A stretch of 7,501 nucleotides of DNA from JAPLJQ01 sp037143735 (GCA_037143735.1 JBAWYD010000108.1:1-7501), one strand, 5' to 3'; positions 1 through 6,788 are shown, counted from the stretch's first letter. Program-made: numbers and translations. Notes: generated by a model not told the origin, from the sequence alone.

Positions 1-32
1 ACATGAGGCATTGTCATTAATTCCTTGAACAT
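1..32 (-). CDS. 5' end of an unidentified gene downstream of polA (partial, first 10 codons)
   Basis: An ATG at 32-30 is preceded by a consensus Shine-Dalgarno AAGGAGG at 46-40 with a 7-nt spacer, the best ribosome binding site on the minus strand of this window. The visible codons give MFKELMTMPH, and the frame is open to the left edge. It starts 69 nt after the polA stop in the same direction, with no obvious terminator between them, so it may be the next gene of the same transcription unit. Ten residues are too few to assign a family. That translation starts here is quite likely; the product is unknown. Confidence 0.7.
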   Translation of the reverse strand, partial: MFKELMTMPH

Positions 33-39
33 AATCAAA

Positions 40-46
40 CCTCCTT
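40..46 (-). promoter_or_regulatory. strong ribosome binding site for the partial left-edge gene
   Basis: AAGGAGG read on the minus strand, 7 nt before the ATG at 32-30. It is the main evidence that the short open frame at the left edge is a real gene. Confidence 0.75.
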
Positions 47-101
47 GTTCACTGCATTAGAATATATCTTTTTGCGTGCTGAATACCGGGGACATACGTC
101 A

Positions 102-2774
102 TCAATGCGCCTCATCCCAGTTCCTGCCGGAGGCGATGTCCACCCTGAGGGGGACATTCAGTTGTATGACGCCTTCCATCTCTTTCTTCACAAGGTTCAT
201 GAGTTCTTCCCTTTCCGCCGATGGAACCTCGAAAACCAGTTCGTCGTGAACCTGCATGATCATGCACGCCAACAGACGTCTTTCCGCAAATCGCGTTGAG
301 ATATTGATCATGGCGACTTTGATGAGGTCCGCTGCCGTACCCTGGATCGGGGCGTTGAAGGCCATACGTTCCGCAAACTGGCGAACCGTGGCATTGGCGC
401 TGTTGATTTCGGGGAGATAGCGGCGTCGGTTCAGGAGGGTCGAGACATATCCGTCACGCCTGGCATTTTCCAGGATACTGTCCAGGAAGATCCGTACACC
501 CTTATATTTATTGAAATATTCGTCGATGTAATCCTGCGCCAGTTTCTGTGAGATGCCCAGTTCCCTTGACAGGCCGAAGGGGCTCATCCCGTAAAGAATG
601 CCGAAGTTGATCACCTTAGCCTGTCGCCTCATGTCTGCATTGATCATCTCCGGGAACACGCCGAAAATGCTGGAAGCGGTCCTGCTGTGAATGTCTTCGC
701 CGGAAGTGAAGGCCTCGATAAGCGCCTCATCACCGGACAGATGGGCAAGTATCCGGAGTTCGATCTGGGAGTAGTCGGCGGAGACGATATTCCAGCCTTC
801 CGGTGCGATGAAGGCCTGTCTGATCCGTTTGCCCTCCAGCGTTCTGATGGGGATATTCTGTAAATTCGGATTGCTGCTGGAAAGACGTCCCGTGGCGGTG
901 ACGGTCTGGTTATAAGACGTATGAACCCGGCCGGTTTCCGGATGGACGAGGGCGGGAAGGGCGTCAATATAGGTTGACTTCAACTTGGCCAGGCTCCGAT
1001 AGGCGAGGATTTCCGCCGGAAGCTCATGGCTCATGGCGAGGTTCGTGAGGACGTCCACATCGGTTGAATAGCCCTCCTTCGTTTTTCTGCCTTTGGGAAG
1101 GCCGAGCTTGTCAAAGAGAATGACCTGAAGCTGTTTCGGAGAGTTGACGTTGAATTTTTCCCCCGCCAGCTGGTAAATCTTCGCCTCGGAAAGAGACAAC
1201 AGTTGTTCCGATTCTTCGGACATGTCTTTCAGAAGTTTTATATCGAGAAGAACGCCTTTTTTCTCCATCGACGCAAGAATAGATACCAGTGGCATTTCCA
1301 CCCGGTGAAAAAGGTCTTTGAATCTTTCATGATCTATTTTTTCCGTAAGGGTGTCGGTCAGGATGAAAACAGCGTCGGCACGCCTGCAGGCGTAGTCCAT
1401 CGCCTTTTCAACCGGGACAACCCGGAAGGGTAGAACCCTGGCGCCGCTGCCCACCAGCTCCTTTTCCGAGTTGATGTGCCGGCTTAAGTGCTCCCGGACC
1501 ACGTCGGCCAGTTCAAAGCTGTGCTTCGCGGGATTCAGGATATAAGACGCCACCATGGTGTCGCACCCCAGGCCGTTCATATCCACGCCCAGCCTGGCCA
1601 GAATAATCAGGATGTTTTTCATGTCATGGCCGTGCTTTGGGACGTCGTCTTTGGTGAGAAAAGGCGTCAGACCTTGCAGGACGTCAGCAGTCCGGAGCTG
1701 AACAGGCGCACCCACATATTCGTGAGCAAGAGGAATATAGCAGGCTTCACCCGGCGAGGGGGAGATCGATATGCCGACAATCCCGGCGCGCATCGGCGCA
1801 CCGCTTGCGATGATATCCAGAGAAAATGCCTTCACCTGTTCCAGCCTTTCCGTCAGGGTCTTAAAATCGTCGTCTGTCAGAATGAGACGATATTGTCCTT
1901 CCACGGATGTCTCCCTGATTTTCAATTCCTGGATCAGGGACGAGAATTCAAACTCCTTGAACAATTCTTTCAGGGCGCTCAGGTCCGGTTCCGTGTAACG
2001 GGCGTTTTCCAGATCAAAATCCAATTCAATATCCGTTTTGATCACGGCGAGGTACCGGCTCATGGTAGCCTGTTCGGCATGTGTACGGACGGTTTCACGG
2101 AGCTTGGCGTTTCTCAGCCTGTCTACATTTTTCAGAATCCCTTCGACGGATCCGAATTCTTCAATCAGCCTCTGCGCGCTCTTGGGACCGATACCCGGAA
2201 TGCCGGGGATGTTGTCTGACGTATCCCCCATCAGTCCGAGGATCTCCGCCACCTTTTCAGGCCCGACCCCGAAACGCTCCCTGACCGCGTTGATGTCGTA
2301 GGTCTTGTCTTTCATAGTGTCGATCATGATAATGTCTTCGGTTACAAGCTGCATCATGTCCTTGTCTCCGGATACGATGACCGTTTTTAACCCTTCAGCG
2401 GCGTACTTTTTTGCCAGAGATCCGATAATGTCGTCGGCCTCAACCCCCTGTTTTTCCAGAACGGGGATGGAAAAGCCGCGGACGACATCCTTAATGCAGG
2501 CGATCTGGGGAATGAGCGCTTCCGGCGTGGCCTTTCGCGTTGCCTTATAGCCGTCGTAAGCCTCATGACGAAACGTGGGCCCTTTGACATCGAAAGCGAT
2601 GGCAATGTATCGGGGCTTCCAGTCGCGCAGGAACTTTATCAGCATGGTCGTAAATCCGTAGATGGCGTTGGTGGGAAAACCCCTGGAATTGGACAGCTCC
2701 CGAATGGCGTAAAAAGCGCGGTATATATAGTTGCTGCCGTCGATTAAAAAAAGGGTGGGCTTCTCGAGTTCCAT
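102..2774 (-). CDS. polA: DNA polymerase I, with a degenerate 3'-5' exonuclease site
   Basis: This 890-residue protein has the full three-domain layout of bacterial DNA polymerase I, which fills gaps and removes RNA primers during replication and repair. The 5'-3' nuclease domain (about 1-285) shows FLIDGSN with D12, AFD with D62, EADD 112-115, SGDKD 135-139 and GDTSDNIPGIPGIG 183-196. The polymerase domain (about 490-890) shows TATGRLSS 626-633, motif A SADYSQIELR with D667 and E672, the O-helix RRQAKVINFGILYG (R716, K720, F724, Y728) and motif C QVHDELV with D844 and E845. F724 corresponds to E. coli F762. The middle domain (about 290-480) keeps the fold, but three of the four proofreading acidic ligands look replaced: DxE reads D320-I-I322, the second Asp of Exo II is I388, and the Exo III Asp is R465. 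The polymerase and 5' nuclease should be active and proofreading probably is not. It starts 40 nt after the DUF4384 gene. The site before ATG 2774 is weak (GGA). Confidence 0.97.
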   Translation of the reverse strand: MELEKPTLFLIDGSNYIYRAFYAIRELSNSRGFPTNAIYGFTTMLIKFLRDWKPRYIAIAFDVKGPTFRHEAYDGYKATRKATPEALIPQIACIKDVVRGFSIPVLEKQGVEADDIIGSLAKKYAAEGLKTVIVSGDKDMMQLVTEDIIMIDTMKDKTYDINAVRERFGVGPEKVAEILGLMGDTSDNIPGIPGIGPKSAQRLIEEFGSVEGILKNVDRLRNAKLRETVRTHAEQATMSRYLAVIKTDIELDFDLENARYTEPDLSALKELFKEFEFSSLIQELKIRETSVEGQYRLILTDDDFKTLTERLEQVKAFSLDIIASGAPMRAGIVGISISPSPGEACYIPLAHEYVGAPVQLRTADVLQGLTPFLTKDDVPKHGHDMKNILIILARLGVDMNGLGCDTMVASYILNPAKHSFELADVVREHLSRHINSEKELVGSGARVLPFRVVPVEKAMDYACRRADAVFILTDTLTEKIDHERFKDLFHRVEMPLVSILASMEKKGVLLDIKLLKDMSEESEQLLSLSEAKIYQLAGEKFNVNSPKQLQVILFDKLGLPKGRKTKEGYSTDVDVLTNLAMSHELPAEILAYRSLAKLKSTYIDALPALVHPETGRVHTSYNQTVTATGRLSSSNPNLQNIPIRTLEGKRIRQAFIAPEGWNIVSADYSQIELRILAHLSGDEALIEAFTSGEDIHSRTASSIFGVFPEMINADMRRQAKVINFGILYGMSPFGLSRELGISQKLAQDYIDEYFNKYKGVRIFLDSILENARRDGYVSTLLNRRRYLPEINSANATVRQFAERMAFNAPIQGTAADLIKVAMINISTRFAERRLLACMIMQVHDELVFEVPSAEREELMNLVKKEMEGVIQLNVPLRVDIASGRNWDEAH

Positions 2775-2814
2775 GTTTATTCCGTTTCGTCCTTGCGTGG
2801 AGGGTGATAGATCG

Positions 2815-3690
2815 TCATCGGCGAATGGTGTAAACAGCCGTGGCTTCCGTCCATTCGGAGGGGTCTATCTGGTTGAGACGCTTCACAAGGTCGCTGATCA
2901 TGCCGGTGGATCGGGCATCGTAGACCTTGAACAGGCCCTCCTGGAATCCGGAAGGAAGAAGATTTTCCAGATTGCTCGTGGCAATGACTTTGATTTTTTC
3001 CTCCGCCGTATTTTCTTTAAAGTCGGGAAGAAACACGGCCTTCAGTTTGATTTCATTGCCTGACGGCGGGAATTCGTGGACCTTTTCCGGCGTGACAAGG
3101 TTCTCCCGGATCAATGAATTCGGCAGAAGGAGGGTTACAGAGCCGTCTGCGGCGACGGAGAAGATATAGACATAGCAATTTCTGTTTGCCTGATAAAACA
3201 CCCGGACCTCCTCTCCCTCTTTCAGGTCCGATTTCGACAGGGATAGTTTAATCTGCAGACCCTCCCCTCTTTCGGGATAAACGAGTTCAACGAGGGCCCT
3301 GACTTTTACCGTCCAGAGATTTCTTTCCCCCCTGTCCCAGCCTTCATGAAGGACGTTGAGTTTTGTGATTTTTCCCCGGACGGATGCGTAGATCAGATCC
3401 TCGGCGAGCTGATAGTTGGAAACGAGCGTTTGGGACTTGATGAACATGCCAACGGCTTTTTCGACGGCCTTCGCCCCCGCGTCGCGCTTTGCCCGTTCCT
3501 TCACCTCCTTCGGCGTTTCCAGATCTCCCAGATAGGCCTCGCCGGTTGCCTCCACCCAGACGGGTTTGTCTGCGGCGAAAACAGGGACGGCAAAAATGCA
3601 GGTTACAACAAACAGGATCAACATACGGACCGGATTCGCCGTCATGCCAGGCTTGAACAGGGAATTTCCTTTTACTGTTAAAAAGTTCAT
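2815..3690 (-). CDS. secreted protein with LPP20/FlgT-like N-terminal region and DUF4384 domain
   Basis: From ATG 3690 the protein has 291 residues. It begins with a basic stretch and a hydrophobic segment (about 23-39) ending in PVFA before ADKPVW, which looks like a Sec signal peptide cleaved near residue 39. The next part (about 43-138: WVEATGEAYLGD, an Ala-rich helix with KRDAGAKAVEKAVG, then a VRGKI strand) resembles the LPP20/FlgT N-terminal fold. Residues about 145-245 fit DUF4384: SDLKEGEEVRVFYQANRNCY, then YIFSVAADGSVTLLLPN. The family is seen in periplasmic or outer-membrane-associated proteins and has no settled biochemical role. The start is uncertain: ATG 3690 has AAAGGG 9 nt upstream and lies 16 nt after the ahbA stop, while ATG 3645 would give a more typical 24-residue signal peptide but has no ribosome binding site. 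An open frame extends to 3759 inside ahbA, and I regard that part as non-coding. Confidence 0.83.
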   Translation of the reverse strand: MNFLTVKGNSLFKPGMTANPVRMLILFVVTCIFAVPVFAADKPVWVEATGEAYLGDLETPKEVKERAKRDAGAKAVEKAVGMFIKSQTLVSNYQLAEDLIYASVRGKITKLNVLHEGWDRGERNLWTVKVRALVELVYPERGEGLQIKLSLSKSDLKEGEEVRVFYQANRNCYVYIFSVAADGSVTLLLPNSLIRENLVTPEKVHEFPPSGNEIKLKAVFLPDFKENTAEEKIKVIATSNLENLLPSGFQEGLFKVYDARSTGMISDLVKRLNQIDPSEWTEATAVYTIRR

Positions 3691-3706
3691 GCTGATCAGC
3701 CCTTTG

Positions 3707-4153
3707 CTATAAGTCGAAGCTCGCATCGATTTTGAAAGTCCGGGACGCACGCATGTCAAGTATGTCCGGAATACCCGTGCGGCCCTTTATTTCGGCCAGA
3801 TTATTTTTAAGGTCTTCGTCGGAAGAAGCAATGAACGTAAACCAGACATTATATTCGTGACGTCTCCTGTAATTGTGGGTAATGCCGGGATATGCGTTTA
3901 CCACCTCAACGAAGGCCTTCAATTTATCCTCGGGCACCCTGGCGGCGCAGAGGGCACCGACAAAGCCCAGCTTCCGGGAATCGAAGATGGCGCCAATCCT
4001 GCGGATGATGCCCGCTTGTTTCATTCTTCCGATGCGCTCAAGGGCTTCTTCTTCGCTGATGCCTGCTTTTTCCGCCACCGCCCTGAACGGCTCCTCTACG
4101 AGGGGGAAGTTCCTCTGAATGATATTCAGGATTTTTTTATCAATGTCATCCAT
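3707..4153 (-). CDS. ahbA: siroheme decarboxylase, AhbA-type (Lrp/AsnC fold)
   Basis: This 148-residue protein has an Lrp/AsnC-like winged helix-turn-helix (about 1-55: DDIDKKILNIIQRNFPL, then GISEEEALERIGRMKQAGIIRRIG) and a RAM-like C-terminal half. The stretch from H93 to F107, HNYRRRHEYNVWFTF, together with RRIGAIFDSRKLGF at 51-64, is typical of the AhbA/AhbB/NirDLGH siroheme decarboxylases rather than of DNA-binding regulators. In the siroheme-dependent pathway an AhbA/AhbB pair removes the acetate carboxylates at C12 and C18 of siroheme to give 12,18-didecarboxysiroheme in the cytoplasm. I choose AhbA over AhbB from memory of the two subfamilies: AhbB usually has an SHCYRRP...WPYN version of the motif. 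ATG 4153 fits the family start but has no Shine-Dalgarno. It lies one base after the EF-hand stop, so translation is probably coupled. A longer open frame to 4273 overlaps the EF-hand gene and is unlikely to be translated. ahbD and hemB upstream support the haem assignment. Confidence 0.85.
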   Translation of the reverse strand: MDDIDKKILNIIQRNFPLVEEPFRAVAEKAGISEEEALERIGRMKQAGIIRRIGAIFDSRKLGFVGALCAARVPEDKLKAFVEVVNAYPGITHNYRRRHEYNVWFTFIASSDEDLKNNLAEIKGRTGIPDILDMRASRTFKIDASFDL

Positions 4154-4154
4154 T

Positions 4155-4550
4155 TTAAAAATATATATGATACAGGGGCTCGGCGTTGAGCAATCCTCTC
4201 TCGTTGCGTTCCAGATCATCCAGGGTGCCGTTGCGGTTTTTATTGTTGAGATCAAATTTTCTGGAGGCTGCATCCCGAAGCTCTTTCATGTCCAGTTTTC
4301 CGTCACGGTTTGCATCCAGATCCTCAAACCGGGAGCTTGCTCCCTCAATGGCCATGAATTCCGCTTTGTCCAGATATCCGTCACCGTTCCTGTCGTGTTT
4401 TTTAAAGACCTTTACCGCAGCCGCGTCAAGCTCTTTCATATCAAGCTGTCCGTCCTTGTTGGTGTCCAGGTCCTGGAAAGAAGCGGCGATGGCGTGACTG
4501 CCGGTGATGAGCAGAAACGCGGATACAAATAGCACGATAAATTTTTTCAT
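4155..4550 (-). CDS. secreted EF-hand calcium-binding protein
   Basis: From ATG 4550 this is a 131-residue protein. It has a classic signal peptide (MKK, a hydrophobic core, then a likely cut after AIA near residues 20-23), so it is probably periplasmic. Three canonical 12-residue EF-hand loops follow: D29-E40 (DTNKDGQLDMKE), D53-E64 (DRNGDGYLDKAE) and D79-E90 (DANRDGKLDMKE). A fourth loop, N103-E114 (NKNRNGTLDDLE), has Asn in place of the metal-binding Asp at positions 1 and 5 and is probably weak. Loops 1-2 and 3-4 are exactly 50 residues apart, so the protein arose by duplication of an EF-hand pair. Such proteins bind Ca2+ in a buffering, sensing or structural role, and the partner here is unknown. 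AAAGG lies 9 nt before the start. An in-frame ATG at 4598 lies inside the inverted repeat and is rejected as the start. The stop is one base before ahbA. Confidence 0.9.
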   Translation of the reverse strand: MKKFIVLFVSAFLLITGSHAIAASFQDLDTNKDGQLDMKELDAAAVKVFKKHDRNGDGYLDKAEFMAIEGASSRFEDLDANRDGKLDMKELRDAASRKFDLNNKNRNGTLDDLERNERGLLNAEPLYHIYF

Positions 4551-4583
4551 TTTAAAACACCTTTGACGTTCTCGTAAAAAAGT

Positions 4584-4680
4584 AAAAAAAGACGTCATTG
4601 CGAACGAAGTGAAGCAATCTCACGGTTTGCAAATATTCGATATGATTAGATTGCTTCATCACTCCGTTCCTCGCAATGAC
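4584..4680 (-). terminator. candidate intrinsic terminator or attenuator after ahbD, formed by the inverted repeat
   Basis: Read on the minus strand, the long repeat hairpin (4680-4594) is followed after three bases by T7 (4590-4584), then AC and T6. A long stem followed at once by a U-run is the form of a Rho-independent terminator. The 27-nt loop and the mismatched centre make it unusual. It could end the hemB-ahbD message or lower read-through into the EF-hand/ahbA/polA group. I see no convincing promoter between it and the EF-hand start, so partial read-through seems more likely than full termination. Confidence 0.5.
4594..4680. repeat. imperfect inverted-repeat element (GTCATTGCGA...AAGCAATCT type)
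   Basis: The left arm (4594-4620) and right arm (4648-4680) are inverted copies around a 27-nt loop. The outer 10 bp (GTCATTGCGA with TCGCAATGAC) and inner 10 bp (GAAGCAATCT with AGATTGCTTC) pair perfectly. The centre differs by two 3-nt gaps and a substitution. Sequences with this core are, from memory, dispersed in many Desulfobacterota and other anaerobe genomes as non-autonomous palindromic or MITE-like repeats. I see no clear target-site duplication. The right arm overlaps the end of ahbD and the left arm lies in the leader of the EF-hand gene. Confidence 0.85.
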
Positions 4681-5774
4681 CCGTCCGTCACTTTTGGTTC
4701 ATAGATGCAAAAGGGTTCCTCGGCAAGGTAATCTCCCGTCACTTCATAAGCCCGCGCCCGGCACCCGCCGCATACCCGGATGAACTCACAGCGGCCGCAC
4801 TTTCCTTTGTATGTATTCAAATCCCTCAGTTCTTTCAATATAAGAGAATGCTTCCAGATGTCGGCGAAGGTTTTTTCTTTGATCTGGCCGCAGTCCAGTT
4901 CCAGATAGCCGCAGGGCTGCACCTGTCCCGTATGGGATATGAAACAGAAGGAGCTTCCCCCCAGACAACCGCGCGTCATGGCGTGGAGGGGACTTTCCGC
5001 ACGTTCAACCCCCGATCCCTGACCCCTGACCACTGATCCCTGATCCTTACCCCTCTGGTGCAATATCCGGTAGTAGTGAGGCGCACAGGTGGCCTTCAGT
5101 TGAATGGGGCAATGGAAGCTTTCTTCATAGAACCAGTTCAGCGTTTTCTCATAGTCTCCCGGAGATATGGCCTGATCGGACATCTCTTTGCCACGTCCCG
5201 TAGGAACGAGGAGAAAAATATGATGGGCGGCGGCGCCGATTGTGACCGCCAGATTTTTGATGTCGGCCAGCTGATCCAGATTCATTCGGGTGATGGTGGT
5301 GTTGATCTGAAACTCCAGCCCGGCCTTCTTCATGGCCTCGATTCCGGCCAGAGCCCCATCGAAGGCGCCGGCCACGTTGCGGAAAGCGTCGTGGTGTATT
5401 GCGTCTTTACCGTCGATACTGACACTGACCCGCTTGATTCCCGATTTCAGCATCTTTGCGGCCGTTTGCTCCGTCACCAGCGTTCCGTTGGTGGCCAGAA
5501 CCATGCGAAGCCCCAGGCTGTCGCCATAAGCGGCAATCTCAAAGATGTCAGTGCGCAGGAGCGGTTCTCCTCCCGTGAGGATAACGACCGGCCGGCTGAC
5601 TGCAGCGATGTCGTCCAGAAGCTTCAGGCAGCGGTCTGTATTCAGTTCGCCCTCATAGGGGCCTTGCAGGGACGAGGCCCGGCAGTGACCGCAGGCAAGA
5701 TTGCAACTCCGGGTGACTTCCCAGGCAACCATTCGTAGAATATCAGGCAAAACAGGCAGTGTTTTCTTTTTCAT
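4659..5774 (-). CDS. ahbD: AdoMet-dependent haem b synthase (radical SAM/SPASM, AhbD-type)
   Basis: This 371-residue protein has the radical SAM cluster motif C24-x3-C28-x2-C31 (TRSCNLACGHCRAS), TGGEP at 67-71, and VSISIDG-like and INTTITR strands. A SPASM-type C-terminal region has cysteines at 270, 277, 288, 294, 326, 329, 335, 338 and 356 (GCLGGSSFCFISHTGQVQPCGY, then KCGRCEFIRVCGGCRARAY). The phrases HIFLLVPTGRG, LKATCAPHYYRI, AMTRGCLGG and PCGYLELDCG are those I associate with AhbD, which oxidatively decarboxylates the two propionates of Fe-coproporphyrin III to give haem b. The related AhbC is the main alternative. The protein starts 27 nt after hemB; the only purine run, AGGGGA, is too far from ATG 5774 to be a good site, so coupling to hemB is possible. 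Two oddities: a variable loop at 243-254 is encoded by a heptanucleotide repeat, and residues 366-371 plus the stop come from an inverted repeat. Confidence 0.92.
   Translation of the reverse strand: MKKKTLPVLPDILRMVAWEVTRSCNLACGHCRASSLQGPYEGELNTDRCLKLLDDIAAVSRPVVILTGGEPLLRTDIFEIAAYGDSLGLRMVLATNGTLVTEQTAAKMLKSGIKRVSVSIDGKDAIHHDAFRNVAGAFDGALAGIEAMKKAGLEFQINTTITRMNLDQLADIKNLAVTIGAAAHHIFLLVPTGRGKEMSDQAISPGDYEKTLNWFYEESFHCPIQLKATCAPHYYRILHQRGKDQGSVVRGQGSGVERAESPLHAMTRGCLGGSSFCFISHTGQVQPCGYLELDCGQIKEKTFADIWKHSLILKELRDLNTYKGKCGRCEFIRVCGGCRARAYEVTGDYLAEEPFCIYEPKVTDGSLRGTE
5014..5048. repeat. tandem heptanucleotide repeat (5 units) within ahbD
   Basis: Five consecutive 7-nt units on the plus strand read GATCCCT, GACCCCT, GACCACT, GATCCCT and GATCCTT (minus-strand consensus AGGGRTC). 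They encode residues 243-254 of AhbD (KDQGSVVRGQGS), a Gly/Ser/Gln-rich loop between LHQRG and the SPASM-side AMTRGCLGG. Degenerate heptamer arrays of this kind are usually intergenic, and the STRR heptamers of cyanobacteria are a comparable class. Here the array is inside an intact reading frame. Confidence 0.8.
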
Positions 5775-5801
5775 AAAAGATAGTGGTCATTCCCCTGTTT
5801 T

Positions 5802-6779
5802 TTACTGTTTCTGAAGAAACGCCGCCGCTTCCGGTGCAAAATAGGTAATAATGATATCCGCACCCGCCCGCTTAATCGAAGTAAGCGATTCCATCATCGC
5901 TTTTTCTCCGTCGAGCCAGCCCAGATTGGCCGCCGCCTTGATCATGGCGAATTCTCCGCTGACATTATACGCCGCGATGGGCAAATCAAATTCTTCCCTC
6001 GCCCGAGAGATAATATCGAGGTAGGGGAGGGCGGGTTTCACCATAATGATATCAGCGCCTTCTTCCACATCGAGGCTGATTTCCCGGATGGCTTCGTCCC
6101 CGTTGGCGGGGTCCATCTGGTAGGTCTTCCGGTCCCCGAATTTCGGGGCGCTTTCCGCAGCCTCACGGAAAGGTCCATAAAAGGAGGAGGCGTATTTGGC
6201 GGAATAGGCCATAATGGGCAAGTTTTCGTATCCCGCGTCATCGAGGGCTTCCCGGATTGCTCCGACCTGGCCGTCCATCATGGCTGAAGGGGCAACCATA
6301 TCCACCCCTGCCTTTGCGTGAGATATGGCGGTTTCTCCCAGAACCTCAAGGGTGGTATCGTTATCCACATCTCCCTTTTCGATCATTCCGCAGTGGCCGT
6401 GGCTGGTGTATTCGCAGAGGCACACATCGGTGATCACCAGGATGTCAGGCGCCTTGTCCTTGATCCTTCTTGCTGCCTGCTGAATGATGCCGTCATTGAT
6501 GAAAGCGCCGGAGGCCGTTTCATCCTTCTTTTCGGGAATCCCGAAGAGAAGAACGGCGGGTATCCCCAGATCTTTTGCCCTCTGTACCTCTTTGACGAGG
6601 TGATCCACGGACATCTGAAAATGCCCCGGCATGGAGTTGATCGGTTTCTTCACCCCTTTTCCGGGAACCGCGAAAAGGGGATATACCAGATCGTCAACGG
6701 ATAGCCTTGTCTCCCGGATCATCCTTCTGAAACTTTCGTTTTTTCTCAACCTCCGCGGTCGATACGCAGGGAAATACAT
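5802..6779 (-). CDS. hemB: delta-aminolevulinic acid dehydratase (porphobilinogen synthase)
   Basis: This 325-residue cytoplasmic enzyme condenses two 5-aminolevulinate molecules to porphobilinogen, the first step shared by all tetrapyrroles. The whole family signature is present: N-terminal RPRRLRKNESFRRMIRET, YPLFAVPG 33-40, the zinc-type cysteine cluster DVCLCEYTSHGHCG (C120, C122, C130), MVAPSAMMDGQ 161-171, the first active-site lysine K195 in AYSAKYASSFYGPFR, and the Schiff-base lysine K248 in IMVKPALPYLD. Length and ends match the family. ATG 6779 is chosen because AGGAGG at 6794-6789 lies 9 nt upstream; an in-frame GTG at 6797 would overlap that site. It is the first gene of the left-reading group and has a good promoter at 6822-6850. 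ahbD follows after 27 nt, consistent with the hemB/ahb clustering known in sulfate reducers. Confidence 0.97.
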   Translation of the reverse strand: MYFPAYRPRRLRKNESFRRMIRETRLSVDDLVYPLFAVPGKGVKKPINSMPGHFQMSVDHLVKEVQRAKDLGIPAVLLFGIPEKKDETASGAFINDGIIQQAARRIKDKAPDILVITDVCLCEYTSHGHCGMIEKGDVDNDTTLEVLGETAISHAKAGVDMVAPSAMMDGQVGAIREALDDAGYENLPIMAYSAKYASSFYGPFREAAESAPKFGDRKTYQMDPANGDEAIREISLDVEEGADIIMVKPALPYLDIISRAREEFDLPIAAYNVSGEFAMIKAAANLGWLDGEKAMMESLTSIKRAGADIIITYFAPEAAAFLQKQ

Positions 6780-6788
6780 AATCTTTAC

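Noticed and set aside
82..96. GTCCCCGGTATTC-like sequence as a REP/RAYT repeat remnant after polA
   Set aside because: Only one short copy is present, with no inverted partner in the gap, so there is no support from the window.
1488..2219. Open plus-strand frame of 243 codons
   Set aside because: It lies antisense to polA in a region where the polA frame carries clear family motifs. It has no ribosome binding site or recognisable motif.
3691..3700. Perfect 10-bp palindrome GCTGATCAGC just before the DUF4384 start
   Set aside because: It is short, single and in a 16-nt gap between co-directional genes. It is probably chance.
4154..4273. Upstream extension of ahbA by 40 codons
   Set aside because: It overlaps the EF-hand gene in another frame, and its sequence has no similarity to the siroheme decarboxylase N-terminus, which begins naturally at MDDIDKK.
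4551..4598. Longer start for the EF-hand protein at 4598
   Set aside because: It would put a non-signal sequence before a textbook signal peptide and begin inside the inverted repeat. ATG 4550 has its own ribosome binding site.
5058..5738. Open plus-strand frame of 226 codons
   Set aside because: It is antisense to ahbD, whose frame holds the radical SAM cysteines. It is a composition shadow with no family signal.
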